Source of the DNA: a virus
Length of the DNA: 64,000 nucleotides
Direction: 5' to 3' (one strand)
IMG/VR virus record: IMGVR_UViG_3300008111_000018
Span: 57,903-121,902 of that record
Shown here one piece after another: positions 44,895-53,106 of the stretch. The notes under the pieces are model-generated. The model saw only the letters and a program-made list of their open reading frames with translations. It did not search any database and had not been told where the DNA came from. Position 1 is the stretch's first letter, and each line of letters starts with the position of its first letter. Position numbers and translations under genes: made by a program.

Positions 44895-45419
44895 ATGGCA
44901 CTCTGGGGAAATAATGACAACAAAGGTTCTGGAGGCACAGTATCATTAAATTATACTACGCTTGAAGTAATCGGAACCGCAACTACATTCGGTCAGGTTG
45001 GCGCAGCCGCAACTGGCGATGTTATCAGATTTGGTATTCGTGGTAGTGGTGGTACTTACTTTGGAGATGCTGTAATCGTTGGTATTGCTAGCACAACTTC
45101 CCTTTCAATTGCTTCAACTGCTGGTCTAAGTGGATCCGCTATTGCAGCAACAAGTTTCTACATTAGCGAGCTTCCAAAATATACCGTTCTTGATAGTACT
45201 TATAGTGAAGCATCTTACGGCGTAATTGATAAGCAAGTTTATGGTATTTCTACGGATGGTGCTCCTTCAACGTATGGTGGATTTACACATCAGGGTTGGG
45301 TTGGTGTAACAACTTATATTGATTGTGATGGAAACTTCAGAGTTAAGAGTGAAGTATTAGTTGCAATGTCTGGAATCACAACTGGCGCTGACGGAATTCT
45401 TTATCCAACGCCTGTTTGA
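44895..45419 (+). CDS. Virion structural protein, Ser/Thr/Gly-rich
   Basis: A 174-residue beta-type protein starting MALWGNNDNKGSGGTVSLNY. Composition is like the protein at 12263 and like decoration or tail-associated proteins. Strong late promoter and ACGGAAAAGAAC ribosome site. The particle location is unknown. Confidence 0.78.
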   Translation: MALWGNNDNKGSGGTVSLNYTTLEVIGTATTFGQVGAAATGDVIRFGIRGSGGTYFGDAVIVGIASTTSLSIASTAGLSGSAIAATSFYISELPKYTVLDSTYSEASYGVIDKQVYGISTDGAPSTYGGFTHQGWVGVTTYIDCDGNFRVKSEVLVAMSGITTGADGILYPTPV

Positions 45420-45425
45420 TAAAAT

Positions 45426-45818
45426 ATGATTTTTAATGATTTGAATGAGGATAATTTTATTTTATTTGCTATAAAAAATTATGAAAACCCTCAAGCTGTA
45501 ACTAAAGAAGATTTTGAAAAAGATTTAAATCATTTTAAATATATCAAAAGACTTTTGAAAAGGTATAAAAAATCAGGTGAACTTAAAACTCACCTGATTT
45601 TAAACCATTTTATTATTCTATATAATATTTTTTCTGAGGCAGCAACACCAATGCTGTTTTTTAAAATAGAAAAAGAACTTTGGCCTTGTTTAAAATCTTT
45701 TATAATATTTTTGAATAGGTTACCGGAATATCCAAAATCCGGTATTCATAACATTCAAGTCGATCTTTACTGTCTAGGAGAACTCTATAAAATCTATAAT
45801 GGAAAAGAAGAAGATTGA
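45426..45818 (+). CDS. Conserved phage hypothetical protein
   Basis: A 130-residue helical protein (DLNHFKYIKRLLKRYKKSGE, then LILNHFIILYNIF). I recognise it as a family common in marine T4-like phages without known function. It overlaps the next gene by 20 bases. Confidence 0.72.
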   Translation: MIFNDLNEDNFILFAIKNYENPQAVTKEDFEKDLNHFKYIKRLLKRYKKSGELKTHLILNHFIILYNIFSEAATPMLFFKIEKELWPCLKSFIIFLNRLPEYPKSGIHNIQVDLYCLGELYKIYNGKEED

Positions 45819-46014
45819 TAGAATCATTTCAATAATAAGAGAGCAAATGGTTGCCAATGCTCCAGGAGCTCAAGGTGGTTTTTCTGGTTCTGCAGATTCA
45901 AAAGGTCCAGTCGCTGGATTTGACCCTGTTATGGGATTATCAAGAAGAAAGAAATATGCGTCTTTAGGAACGGGATCCCGCAAACGCTGGATGAAAAATA
46001 AACCATCGCAGTAA
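45799..46014 (+). CDS. Small basic hypothetical protein
   Basis: A 71-residue protein with a helical start (KKIDRIISIIREQMVANA), a Gly/Ser-rich middle GAQGGFSGSADSKGPVAGFD and a basic end SRKRWMKNKPSQ. The middle resembles the linker in gp23 (GASGAFGSGG), which may be chance. Overlaps the preceding gene. Confidence 0.68.
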   Translation: MEKKKIDRIISIIREQMVANAPGAQGGFSGSADSKGPVAGFDPVMGLSRRKKYASLGTGSRKRWMKNKPSQ

Positions 46015-46018
46015 ACAA

Positions 46019-46366
46019 ATGTTCGGTCAAGACTCAAAAATTAAGGTTGCTGTTCTTGAAGAAAGAGTGAAAATTCATGAAGAAATGGTAGAGCGTGTAG
46101 ATGCTGCCATTCAAACCTTAAGTGAGACTAATCAGAACATTTGTAAGATGCTTGCGGTTCACGACGAAAGAATTTTTAACTGTGCCAGAAGTGATGAAGA
46201 TATTAATGAGAAAATTGGTAAGTTGGAAGTTAAAGTTGATGAAATATCAAAATTTAAATGGATGGTAGCGGGCGTAGTTGCAATTGCTTTATTATTTGTC
46301 CCAGTTGTAACAGATTTTATAACTTCTTCTGTAAATTCATTATCAGAACAAGTAAGAAATAAATAA
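46019..46366 (+). CDS. Coiled-coil protein with C-terminal membrane segment
   Basis: A 115-residue protein. Residues about 8-78 form a coiled coil (KVAVLEERVKIHEEMVERVD) and residues about 80-100 a membrane helix (WMVAGVVAIALLFVPVVTDF). Such small phage membrane proteins are seen near lysis genes or as inner-membrane anchors. No family name. Confidence 0.72.
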   Translation: MFGQDSKIKVAVLEERVKIHEEMVERVDAAIQTLSETNQNICKMLAVHDERIFNCARSDEDINEKIGKLEVKVDEISKFKWMVAGVVAIALLFVPVVTDFITSSVNSLSEQVRNK

Positions 46367-46480
46367 TTGAGTGTTGGCACAAGATGCCAGTGAAAACTAA
46401 AAATAAGACAACGATTTATTCACTGCAAAAAATTACAAATTCAGTTATAAAGTGGACTGCAATTATGACGGTTTTGTGTA

Positions 46481-46508
46481 TTGACAAAACCCAGTAGTCT
46501 GGTAGAAT
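46481..46508 (+). promoter_or_regulatory. Host-type promoter before primase
   Basis: TTGACA and TAGAAT with a 16-base spacer, 24 bases before the primase ATG. It starts the primase-nrdA-nrdB transcript. Confidence 0.72.
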
Positions 46509-46532
46509 AAGTAGACTCCTCAATGTATTGTC

Positions 46533-47501
46533 ATGGATTTTGTTGATGTTAAATACATCAATTTGATTTCTTCCAGATTTCAAAAGTTTAAAAAGGTAAA
46601 AAATAATCTGTATAATTTTCGTTGTCCGATTTGTGGAGATTCCCAAAAGAATAAGAATAAGGCAAGGGGATATCTTTATCAAGTAAAAAATAATACAAAT
46701 TTTAAGTGCCATAATTGTGGTGTTAATGTATCCTTTAATAATTTTTTAAAACAAATTGATACTACAATTCATAAGCAGTATACTTTTGAAAAATTTAAAG
46801 AAGGTCATACTGGAAAAAATTTTTCAGTAGAAGAACCAGTATTTCAATTTGAGACGCCAAAATTCAAACAAAAATTGGATTTGCCTAAAGCGTCAACAAA
46901 TCCCAATGCAAAAAGTTATTTGGAAAGTAGAAAATTAAACCCAGATAACTATTATTACGCCGAAAAATTCAAGGAGTGGACTAATTCTCTTCAACTAACA
47001 TTCGACAATACAGATAAAGATGAACCAAGGATTATAATACCCTTGTTTTATCAAAATACTTTAGTCGGATTTCAGGGTAGAGCACTTGGTCCCAGTAAGG
47101 TAAAATACATTACAGTAATGCTCAACGATGATGCACCAAAAATTTATGGTCTCGATGAAGTCCAAAAAAGTGAAACTGTCTACATTACAGAAGGTCCATT
47201 TGATTCTTCCTTCATTCGCAACGCGATTGCTCTTTGTGGAGCTGATGGTGATGTTACTAAGTGGGGTATTTGCGATTGTGTTTGGATATACGATAACGAA
47301 CCACGTAATCCAGAAATCCTATCAAGAATTTCCCGTGTTATCGGAGACGGACAAAAAGTTGTTATCTGGCCTTCAACAATAAAAGAAAAGGACATTAATG
47401 AAATGACATTATCTGGACTTGATGTTCAATCTGTGATAGAATCTAATACTTACTCTGGTTTAGAAGCAAAACTTAAATTTACTACCTGGAAGAAAATATG
47501 A
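46533..47501 (+). CDS. 61: DNA primase gp61
   Basis: A 322-residue primase. N-terminal zinc ribbon FRCPICGDS (about residue 29) with FKCHNCGVN (about 62); TOPRIM motif VYITEGPFDSS near 215 and CVWIYDNEPRN near 249. It works with gp41 helicase. The stop overlaps the nrdA start by four bases. Confidence 0.93.
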   Translation: MDFVDVKYINLISSRFQKFKKVKNNLYNFRCPICGDSQKNKNKARGYLYQVKNNTNFKCHNCGVNVSFNNFLKQIDTTIHKQYTFEKFKEGHTGKNFSVEEPVFQFETPKFKQKLDLPKASTNPNAKSYLESRKLNPDNYYYAEKFKEWTNSLQLTFDNTDKDEPRIIIPLFYQNTLVGFQGRALGPSKVKYITVMLNDDAPKIYGLDEVQKSETVYITEGPFDSSFIRNAIALCGADGDVTKWGICDCVWIYDNEPRNPEILSRISRVIGDGQKVVIWPSTIKEKDINEMTLSGLDVQSVIESNTYSGLEAKLKFTTWKKI

Positions 47502-49730
47502 GCAATGGTACAAAGGTTAAAAAGCGCGATGGTCGAATTGAATCTCTTGACCTAGACAAAATGCATTTGATGGTTGAAGAGGCATGTAATGGTCTTGCAG
47601 GAGTTTCTGCAAGTCAAGTTGAAATGACCTCTGGTATTCAATTTTATGACGGAATTACCACTGCAGAAATTCAAGAGATTCTGATTCGTTCTGCTTCAGA
47701 TTTGATTGATCTGGACCACCCAAACTACCAATATGTTGCCGCAAGGTTACTTCTCTTTGCTGTTCGTAAGCAACTATATGGGAAGATGAAAGAACTTCCC
47801 ACCTTAGAACAACACATTTATCAGTGTGTTAATCATGAAGTTTATGATAATGATGTCTTTAACAAGTATTCTCAGGAAGAGATTGCAAAAGTTAATAGTT
47901 TTATTGATCATGACCGTGACTATCTTTTCACTTATGCAGGTCTACGTCAAGTCGTTGACAAGTACCTCGTGCAGGATAGAAGCGGTGGTGGAGTATATGA
48001 AACTCCACAATTTATGTACATGATGATTGCTCTGACTATCTTTGCAGAGTATCCTAAAGAAACACGTCTTTCCTATGTAAAGAAGTATTATGACGCAATC
48101 TCAAAACACAAAATCAACATTCCAACCCCCATCATGGCAGGAGTTAGAACGCCACTTAGACAATTTGCTAGTTGTGTTCTTGTTGATGTTGATGACACCC
48201 TCGATTCTATCTTTAGCAGTGATATGGCTATTGGTCGATACGTTGCACAGAGGGCGGGAATCGGCATCAACGCTGGTAGGATCCGTGGCATCAACAGCAA
48301 AATCCGAGGGGGAGAAGTTCAACACACGGGTGTTGTACCATTTCTCAAGAAGTTTGAAGCAACTGTCAGATGTTGCACGCAAAATGGCATACGAGGTGGA
48401 TCCGCGACAGTCCACTTCCCAATCTGGCACCAAGAAATAGAACATCCAAATTAGCAAGTTGTTCTATGAAAGATTTATTCAAGACGGTGAGATCACGCTT
48501 TTCTCTCCACATGATGTCCCTGGACTTTATGATAGCTTTGGACTCCCTGAGTTTGAGAATCTCTACCTACAATATGAAAACGATCCGTCCATTAAGAAAA
48601 AAACTATTAAAGCACAAGAACTCATCCTTAGTCTTCTTAAGGAACGTGCAGAAACGGGTCGTGTCTACATTATGAACATTGACCATTGCAATTCTCACTC
48701 ATCATTTAAGGATAAGGTAAACATGAGTAATCTCTGTCAAGAGATTACTCTACCTACAGATCCTATTCAGCACATTGATGATAATATGGGAGAGATTGCA
48801 CTTTGCATTCTTTCTGCTATTAATGTTGGAAAGGTAAAGTCTGATGAAGAACTTGAGGAACTTTGTGATCTTTCTGTCCGTGGACTTGATGAGTTGATTG
48901 ACTATCAGAAATACCCCGTAGAGGCGGCAGAAATCGCCACTAAGGCACGTCGTTCTCTTGGTGTAGGGTTTATTGGTCTTGCTCATTATTTAGCTAAACT
49001 TGGATTCAATTATGATTCTCAGGAAGCATGGGACGCTGTTCATGGACTTTCTGAATCATTCCAATATTATCTTCTAAAGGCATCTAATCAACTTGCTAAA
49101 GAAAAGGGATATTGTGAATATTTTGGACGTACTAAGTATGCTGATGGAATTCTTCCAATCGATACTTATAAAAAAGATGTAGACGAAATTTCATCTATTG
49201 ACCTTCAGCATGATTGGGAAACTCTTAGAGCATCTATCTTGGAACATGGCCTCAGGCACTCAACACTGTCCGCACAGATGCCATCGGAGAGCAGTTCCGT
49301 TGTGTCAAATGCAACAAATGGAATCGAACCTCCTCGCGGATTCTTGTCCATTAAGAAAAGTAAAAAGGGACCACTTAAGCAAATTGTTCCACAATATCAA
49401 TCTCTTAAGAATAATTACACGCTTCTTTGGGATATGAAGTCTAATCGTGGTTATATTAATGTTGTTGCTGTAATGCAAAAGTTCTTTGACCAAGCAATTT
49501 CTGGTAACTGGAGTTATAATCCAGAAAATTATGACGATAATGAAGTTCCAGTTTCAGTTATGGCAAATGACTTTTTGACTACATACAAGTACGGGTGGAA
49601 AACTTCTTACTATCAAAATACTTATGATATTAAGACTGATGAGGTAGTAGAAGAAAAACCCAATCTTCAAGATTTGCTAAGTGAGTTAAGTTCAGTAGAG
49701 GAGGGAGAGTGTGAATCCTGTGCAGTTTAA
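47498..49730 (+). pseudogene. nrdA: Ribonucleotide reductase large subunit NrdA with internal deletion and frameshift
   Basis: The first frame (47498-48454) has the ATP-cone start KVKKRDGRIESLDLDKM and the conserved GIRGGSATVHFPIWHQEIE, then stops. The second frame continues from about 48446 (IQISKLFYERFIQDGEITLF) to 49730 with the catalytic NLCQE and the C-terminal redox pair CESC. In class Ia NrdA about 20-25 residues (a loop like DIIVLKNNKG...RKLDYS) lie between HQEIE and IQISK. They are absent here and the frame changes. The flanking sequences are otherwise fully conserved, so the loss is recent or an assembly error. Confidence 0.85.
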
Positions 49731-49733
49731 AAT

Positions 49734-50759
49734 GATAAACTTACCACTCAACAACTTGGATACTTCTGGAGACCCGAAGAGGTCTCTCTTCAGAAGGATC
49801 GTGGAGATTATCAAACGCTGCGTCCCGAACAGAAGCATATCTATACTTCTAATTTGAAGTATCAGATTATGCTTGACTCTGTTCAAGGTCGTGGTCCTGG
49901 TATGGCATTCATTCCTTATTGCTCACTTCCTGAACTTGAGGCATGTATGGAAGTATGGGGATTTATGGAGATGATTCATAGTCGCTCATATACTTACATC
50001 ATCAAAAATATCTATTCTGACCCTTCTGAGGTCTTTGATACTATCATTGGAGATGAGCGTATTCTGGAACGTGCTAAAACCGTCACAGAGTCATATGATG
50101 ACTTTATTCAATCAGCACAAAATTATGGTACATCTAATGATTGGATGTATAGACTTGAAGGTGTCACAAACGCAAAGGAAACACTCAATGACGTTAAACG
50201 AAAACTCTATCGAGCAGTCGCAAACGTTAATATTCTTGAAGGTATTCGCTTCTACGTTAGTTTTGCTTGCAGTTTCGCCTTTGGCGAACTTAAACTCATG
50301 GAAGGATCCGCTAAGATTATCTCTCTTATTGCAAGAGACGAAAATCAACACCTAGCACTTACTCAGAATATTCTGAATAAGTGGAGGGAAGGTGATGATC
50401 CTGAAATGCAAAAGATTATGAAAGAGGAAGAAGAGTGGACGTATAAAATGTTTGATCGTGCTGTAAACGAAGAAAAGAAATGGGCAGATTATCTGTTCAA
50501 AGATGGCAGCATGATTGGACTAAACGACAAACTTCTTCAACAGTACGTAGAATGGATTGCAAATAGAAGACTTAAAGCAATTGGGTTAAAGCCCCAATAC
50601 GATATTTCAGCAAACAATAATCCACTACCTTGGACTCAGCACTGGATCTCCTCTAAAGGTCTTCAGGTGGCACCCCAGGAAACGGAGCAGGAAACATATA
50701 TTGTAGGTGGTTTGAAGCAAGATATGAAAAAAGACACATTTAGTGGATTTAAACTATGA
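49734..50759 (+). pseudogene. nrdB: Ribonucleotide reductase small subunit NrdB, 5'-truncated
   Basis: The frame that encodes NrdB begins three bases after the nrdA stop with DKLTTQQLGYFWRPEEVSLQ, which in relatives follows about 30-40 N-terminal residues. There is no ATG, GTG or TTG start in that frame before the internal Met at 49854. The rest is well kept: radical/iron residues EMIHSRSYTYI (E, H, Y) and RDENQHLAL (E, H). So the start region appears deleted and joined to the nrdA end. An internal start would lose helix residues needed for the fold. Confidence 0.78.
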
Positions 50760-50760
50760 T

Positions 50761-50814
50761 TTAAGACTGAAGTTGAATGTTGTATAAATAAATATAACTC
50801 AACTTCAGTCTTAA
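50761..50814 (+). promoter_or_regulatory. 16-bp perfect inverted repeat enclosing a late promoter
   Basis: TTAAGACTGAAGTTGA (50761-50776) is the exact reverse complement of TCAACTTCAGTCTTAA (50799-50814). The 22-base loop contains the late box TATAAATA (50783-50790). The ATG of the endonuclease follows two bases later. Transcripts coming from nrdB would carry the full hairpin up to the start codon; transcripts from the late box would not. Confidence 0.85.
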
Positions 50815-50815
50815 A

Positions 50816-51334
50816 ATGAATAACTATATTCTTTACTATTACTTAAGGGAGGACTTTAGTTCTCCCTTTTATGTTGGTTATGGAAAACCAAGAAGAATAC
50901 ACGCAAAACATTTGAGGAGTAATGGAGCAAATTTATTACCATCAAGAGAAAGAAGGTGGATTGTAAAATCTGGATTAACTAAAGAAGAAGCAATAGAACT
51001 TGAAATAAAACACATAGCACTCTGGAAAAGAGAATGTGATGGAGGAGTTTTATTAAATCAAAATCTTGGTGGAGAAGGAAAACCAGGAGGACAAAAAACG
51101 AAGGGATTTAGTGGTAGAAAACATAGTGAAGAAAGTAAAAAGAAAACCTCATTAAAAGTTTCTGGTAAAAATAATCCAAAAGCAAAAAAATATATCTTTA
51201 TTTCTCCAGAGGGTAAAAAACATATTATAGAAGGTGGTGTTAAGAAGTTCTGTAAGGAAATAGGAATAACTTATGATGCGGTTTTGGGAAAGAAAAGTAA
51301 GAATACAAAAGGTTGGACTATCATAAATACCTAA
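50816..51334 (+). CDS. GIY-YIG homing endonuclease with NUMOD3
   Basis: A 172-residue protein. Residues about 4-25 (YILYYYLREDFSSPFYVGYG) are the GIY-YIG catalytic start in the YIL...YVG form; Arg near 30 and Glu at EIKHIALW follow. At about 100 is the NUMOD3 DNA-binding motif GFSGRKHSEESKKKTS, then a NUMOD1-like end (KKFCKEIGITYDAVLGKKSK). It is free-standing behind nrdB. There is no Shine-Dalgarno; translation seems controlled by the hairpin in front. Confidence 0.9.
   Translation: MNNYILYYYLREDFSSPFYVGYGKPRRIHAKHLRSNGANLLPSRERRWIVKSGLTKEEAIELEIKHIALWKRECDGGVLLNQNLGGEGKPGGQKTKGFSGRKHSEESKKKTSLKVSGKNNPKAKKYIFISPEGKKHIIEGGVKKFCKEIGITYDAVLGKKSKNTKGWTIINT
51322..51329 (+). promoter_or_regulatory. 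Late promoter-like box
   Basis: CATAAATA followed by CCTAAAAA, inside the end of the endonuclease gene and 20 bases before the next ATG. Confidence 0.45.
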
Positions 51335-51349
51335 AAATAATCAATACAA

Positions 51350-51556
51350 ATGAAAACTTTTAGGGAGTTTATTTTTGAAATGTCCTACCAAGGAATGAGT
51401 AGAGAAAAGGAAAATAGAATTAAAAAACAAATGACTGCTGCTAAAAAGTCGGCAAAGAAAGCATCTCAAAGTGGTGATATTGAAGCAGAAGTTAGGCACG
51501 ATGAAAGATATAGAGCAATGAGAGATAAAGTAAAAAGAAGAGACTTACCTTTTTAA
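51350..51556 (+). CDS. Small basic protein with capsid-targeting N-terminus
   Basis: A 68-residue protein starting MKTFREFIFE then Met. The first ten residues follow the T4 internal-protein pattern MKTYQEFIAE, with I-F-E as likely gp21 site. The remaining 58 residues are helical and strongly basic (KKQMTAAKKSAKKASQSGDI), as in T4 internal proteins. Confidence 0.72.
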   Translation: MKTFREFIFEMSYQGMSREKENRIKKQMTAAKKSAKKASQSGDIEAEVRHDERYRAMRDKVKRRDLPF

Positions 51557-51566
51557 ATCAAAACAA

Positions 51567-51574
51567 TATAAATA
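51567..51574 (+). promoter_or_regulatory. Late promoter box with conserved leader
   Basis: Exact TATAAATA; the leader CCTAAAAAGTATTCGTAAAA before ATG is nearly the same as before the paralogue at 22902. Confidence 0.65.
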
Positions 51575-51594
51575 CCTAAAAAGTATTCGTAAAA

Positions 51595-51999
51595 ATGGAC
51601 GCACAAGATTTTCGTAGTCTTCAAGAAGCATATATGGAAGTTGTTGAAAATCAGCAACTTGATGAGGGTAAAATGCCATTAGATAAAGAAAGAAGAACTA
51701 GAATTGGCAGACAAATTGGAAAAAGAGCTCATAGTATATCAACGGAGATTAGTGCTTCTGGATCAGGATTTATGCCAAAAGGTATCCGAGATAAATTAAA
51801 ACAAAGTGCTGCCAAGAAAACTGGAGAAGTAAGAAAAATGATGGGAGCACTGAAGTCAGCACAAAAAAATGAAAATTATGATTACTACGACATCATCCTT
51901 TCACATTTACTTGATGAAGGATATGCTGAAACCCCAGAAGCAGCAGAAGCAATTATGGTGAATATGAGTGAAGAGTGGAGAGACTCCATTATCGGTTAA
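51595..51999 (+). CDS. Putative head-internal protein, LxEAY family
   Basis: A 134-residue paralogue of the protein at 22902. N-terminus MDAQDFRSLQEAY (L-Q-E before Ala at residue 12) and C-terminal block YDIILSHLLDEGYAETPEAA followed by MVNMSEEWRDSI. The middle is basic. Late promoter cassette shared with the paralogue. Inferred to be packaged and trimmed by gp21. Confidence 0.7.
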   Translation: MDAQDFRSLQEAYMEVVENQQLDEGKMPLDKERRTRIGRQIGKRAHSISTEISASGSGFMPKGIRDKLKQSAAKKTGEVRKMMGALKSAQKNENYDYYDIILSHLLDEGYAETPEAAEAIMVNMSEEWRDSIIG

Positions 52000-52018
52000 T
52001 TTGTTTTTTTGATTTGTT

Positions 52019-52168
52019 ATGTTACCAAAAATACTTTCTCAGGATTCAAACTATGATGAATGGTGCGAACAGGAAATCCTGAACGCATATAAACAAGCAG
52101 CAGAATGTGATGAGTTTATGTTTGGTGACTATGACTATTGTAAAGAATGGTTAGGCACAAATAACTAA
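52019..52168 (+). CDS. Small acidic hypothetical protein
   Basis: A 49-residue ORF, MLPKILSQDSNYDEWCEQEI, rich in Asp, Glu, Tyr and Cys. It starts 20 bases after the preceding stop. Small acidic proteins of this kind are common early products in phages. No family recognised. Confidence 0.5.
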   Translation: MLPKILSQDSNYDEWCEQEILNAYKQAAECDEFMFGDYDYCKEWLGTNN

Positions 52169-52207
52169 TCTCATATAGATAGGGGGAGATCACACTCCTC
52201 TTTTTTT

Positions 52208-52369
52208 ATGCCCAAAAATCAACTGACTAAAGAAGAAATTAAAGTTAGAGTCTTAAAGTTAAAAAATAATCTTCACAAAGATCATATTAGACCCGAAATG
52301 GATATGAAGGGTCTTGCCAATAAATATCTGAACGAAGTTCTTGATATTATTGATGAGTACAGATATTGA
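52208..52369 (+). CDS. Small helical hypothetical protein
   Basis: A 53-residue ORF, MPKNQLTKEEIKVRVLKLKN. Its ATG follows a run of seven T after a weak hairpin (GGGGGAGATCACACTCCTC), so there is no leader with a ribosome site between terminator-like element and start. It overlaps the next gene by 17 bases. Confidence 0.6.
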   Translation: MPKNQLTKEEIKVRVLKLKNNLHKDHIRPEMDMKGLANKYLNEVLDIIDEYRY

Positions 52370-52796
52370 CTATGAAAATCCTTGGACCTACAATGGAAAG
52401 GTGTTTGGTTCAAGTGATATTCAAGATTATTTTGGTTTTGTATACCATATTCATTGCAACAAAACTAATAGGGACTATATTGGTAGAAAATATTTCTGGA
52501 GTTTCCGCACACCGAAGGGAAAATCTAGAAAAGTTAAATCAGAGTCTGATTGGAAAAAATATTACGGATCATGCCCAGAACTCAAAGAAGATGTAGACAA
52601 ATATGGTAGGGAGAATTTTACGCGCACTATTTTATCATTACATAAAACAAAGGGCAAAACTAACTTCGAAGAAACAAGACAACTCTTCTTCAACAATGTC
52701 CTTACAGAATCCCTTGACAGTGGAATCCCAAGGTACTACAATAGCAACATCCTCAACAGGTACTTCCGAAAGGACTATTATGAACGCAACGACTGA
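52353..52796 (+). CDS. SegE-like GIY-YIG endonuclease
   Basis: A 147-residue protein with GFVYHIHCNKTNRDYIGRKY near residue 25, a YxY...YIG form of the GIY-YIG core, then KSESDWKKYYGSCPELKEDV. This layout fits the SegE-type GIY-YIG family known in T4-like phages. The catalytic Glu could be in NFEETRQLFF. Whether it is an active homing enzyme is unknown. Confidence 0.75.
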   Translation: MSTDIDYENPWTYNGKVFGSSDIQDYFGFVYHIHCNKTNRDYIGRKYFWSFRTPKGKSRKVKSESDWKKYYGSCPELKEDVDKYGRENFTRTILSLHKTKGKTNFEETRQLFFNNVLTESLDSGIPRYYNSNILNRYFRKDYYERND

Positions 52797-52953
52797 AGAT
52801 ATTGTCGCTCATGTAAGGTCTTGGTCCCTTGATCGTGCTGCGAATATGGATGTAGATAAAGAGGATGCTCGTGCTATTCTTGCTGAGTTCTATGAGTGGA
52901 TTGAACCAGAAACTGATGAATTGGAAATTGTTTCCCTAGAACCAGAAGATTGA
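52780..52953 (+). CDS. Small acidic hypothetical protein
   Basis: A 57-residue ORF overlapping the SegE-like gene end by 17 bases, MNATTEDIVAHVRSWSLDRA followed by an acidic C-terminus. The region ARAILAEFYEWIE is helical. No family recognised. Confidence 0.6.
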   Translation: MNATTEDIVAHVRSWSLDRAANMDVDKEDARAILAEFYEWIEPETDELEIVSLEPED

Positions 52954-52978
52954 CAAAATCTAAATAAAAACTTATAAT
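52950..52978 (+). promoter_or_regulatory. Consensus host-type promoter
   Basis: TTGACA and TATAAT separated by exactly 17 bases, the best -35/-10 match in the window. It reads toward the lysozyme gene. Confidence 0.85.
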
Positions 52979-52984
52979 GCTTAT

Positions 52985-53003
52985 AACCCACCTAAGGTGG
53001 GTT
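52985..53003 (+). terminator. Hairpin at the predicted transcript start
   Basis: AACCCACC-TAA-GGTGGGTT lies seven bases after the -10 box, so the new RNA would begin with it; followed by TCTTCG rather than a full T run. It may terminate upstream transcription or protect the 5' end of the downstream RNA. Confidence 0.6.
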
Positions 53004-53106
53004 TCTTCGTAATGAGACTTTGAATGAAAATTAGAGCCGTGGAAAGTGCCCTTTGAGAAAAGGGTGTACCCCCTTTCTATACGGATGTAGAGTTCAATTA
53101 ATTTTA

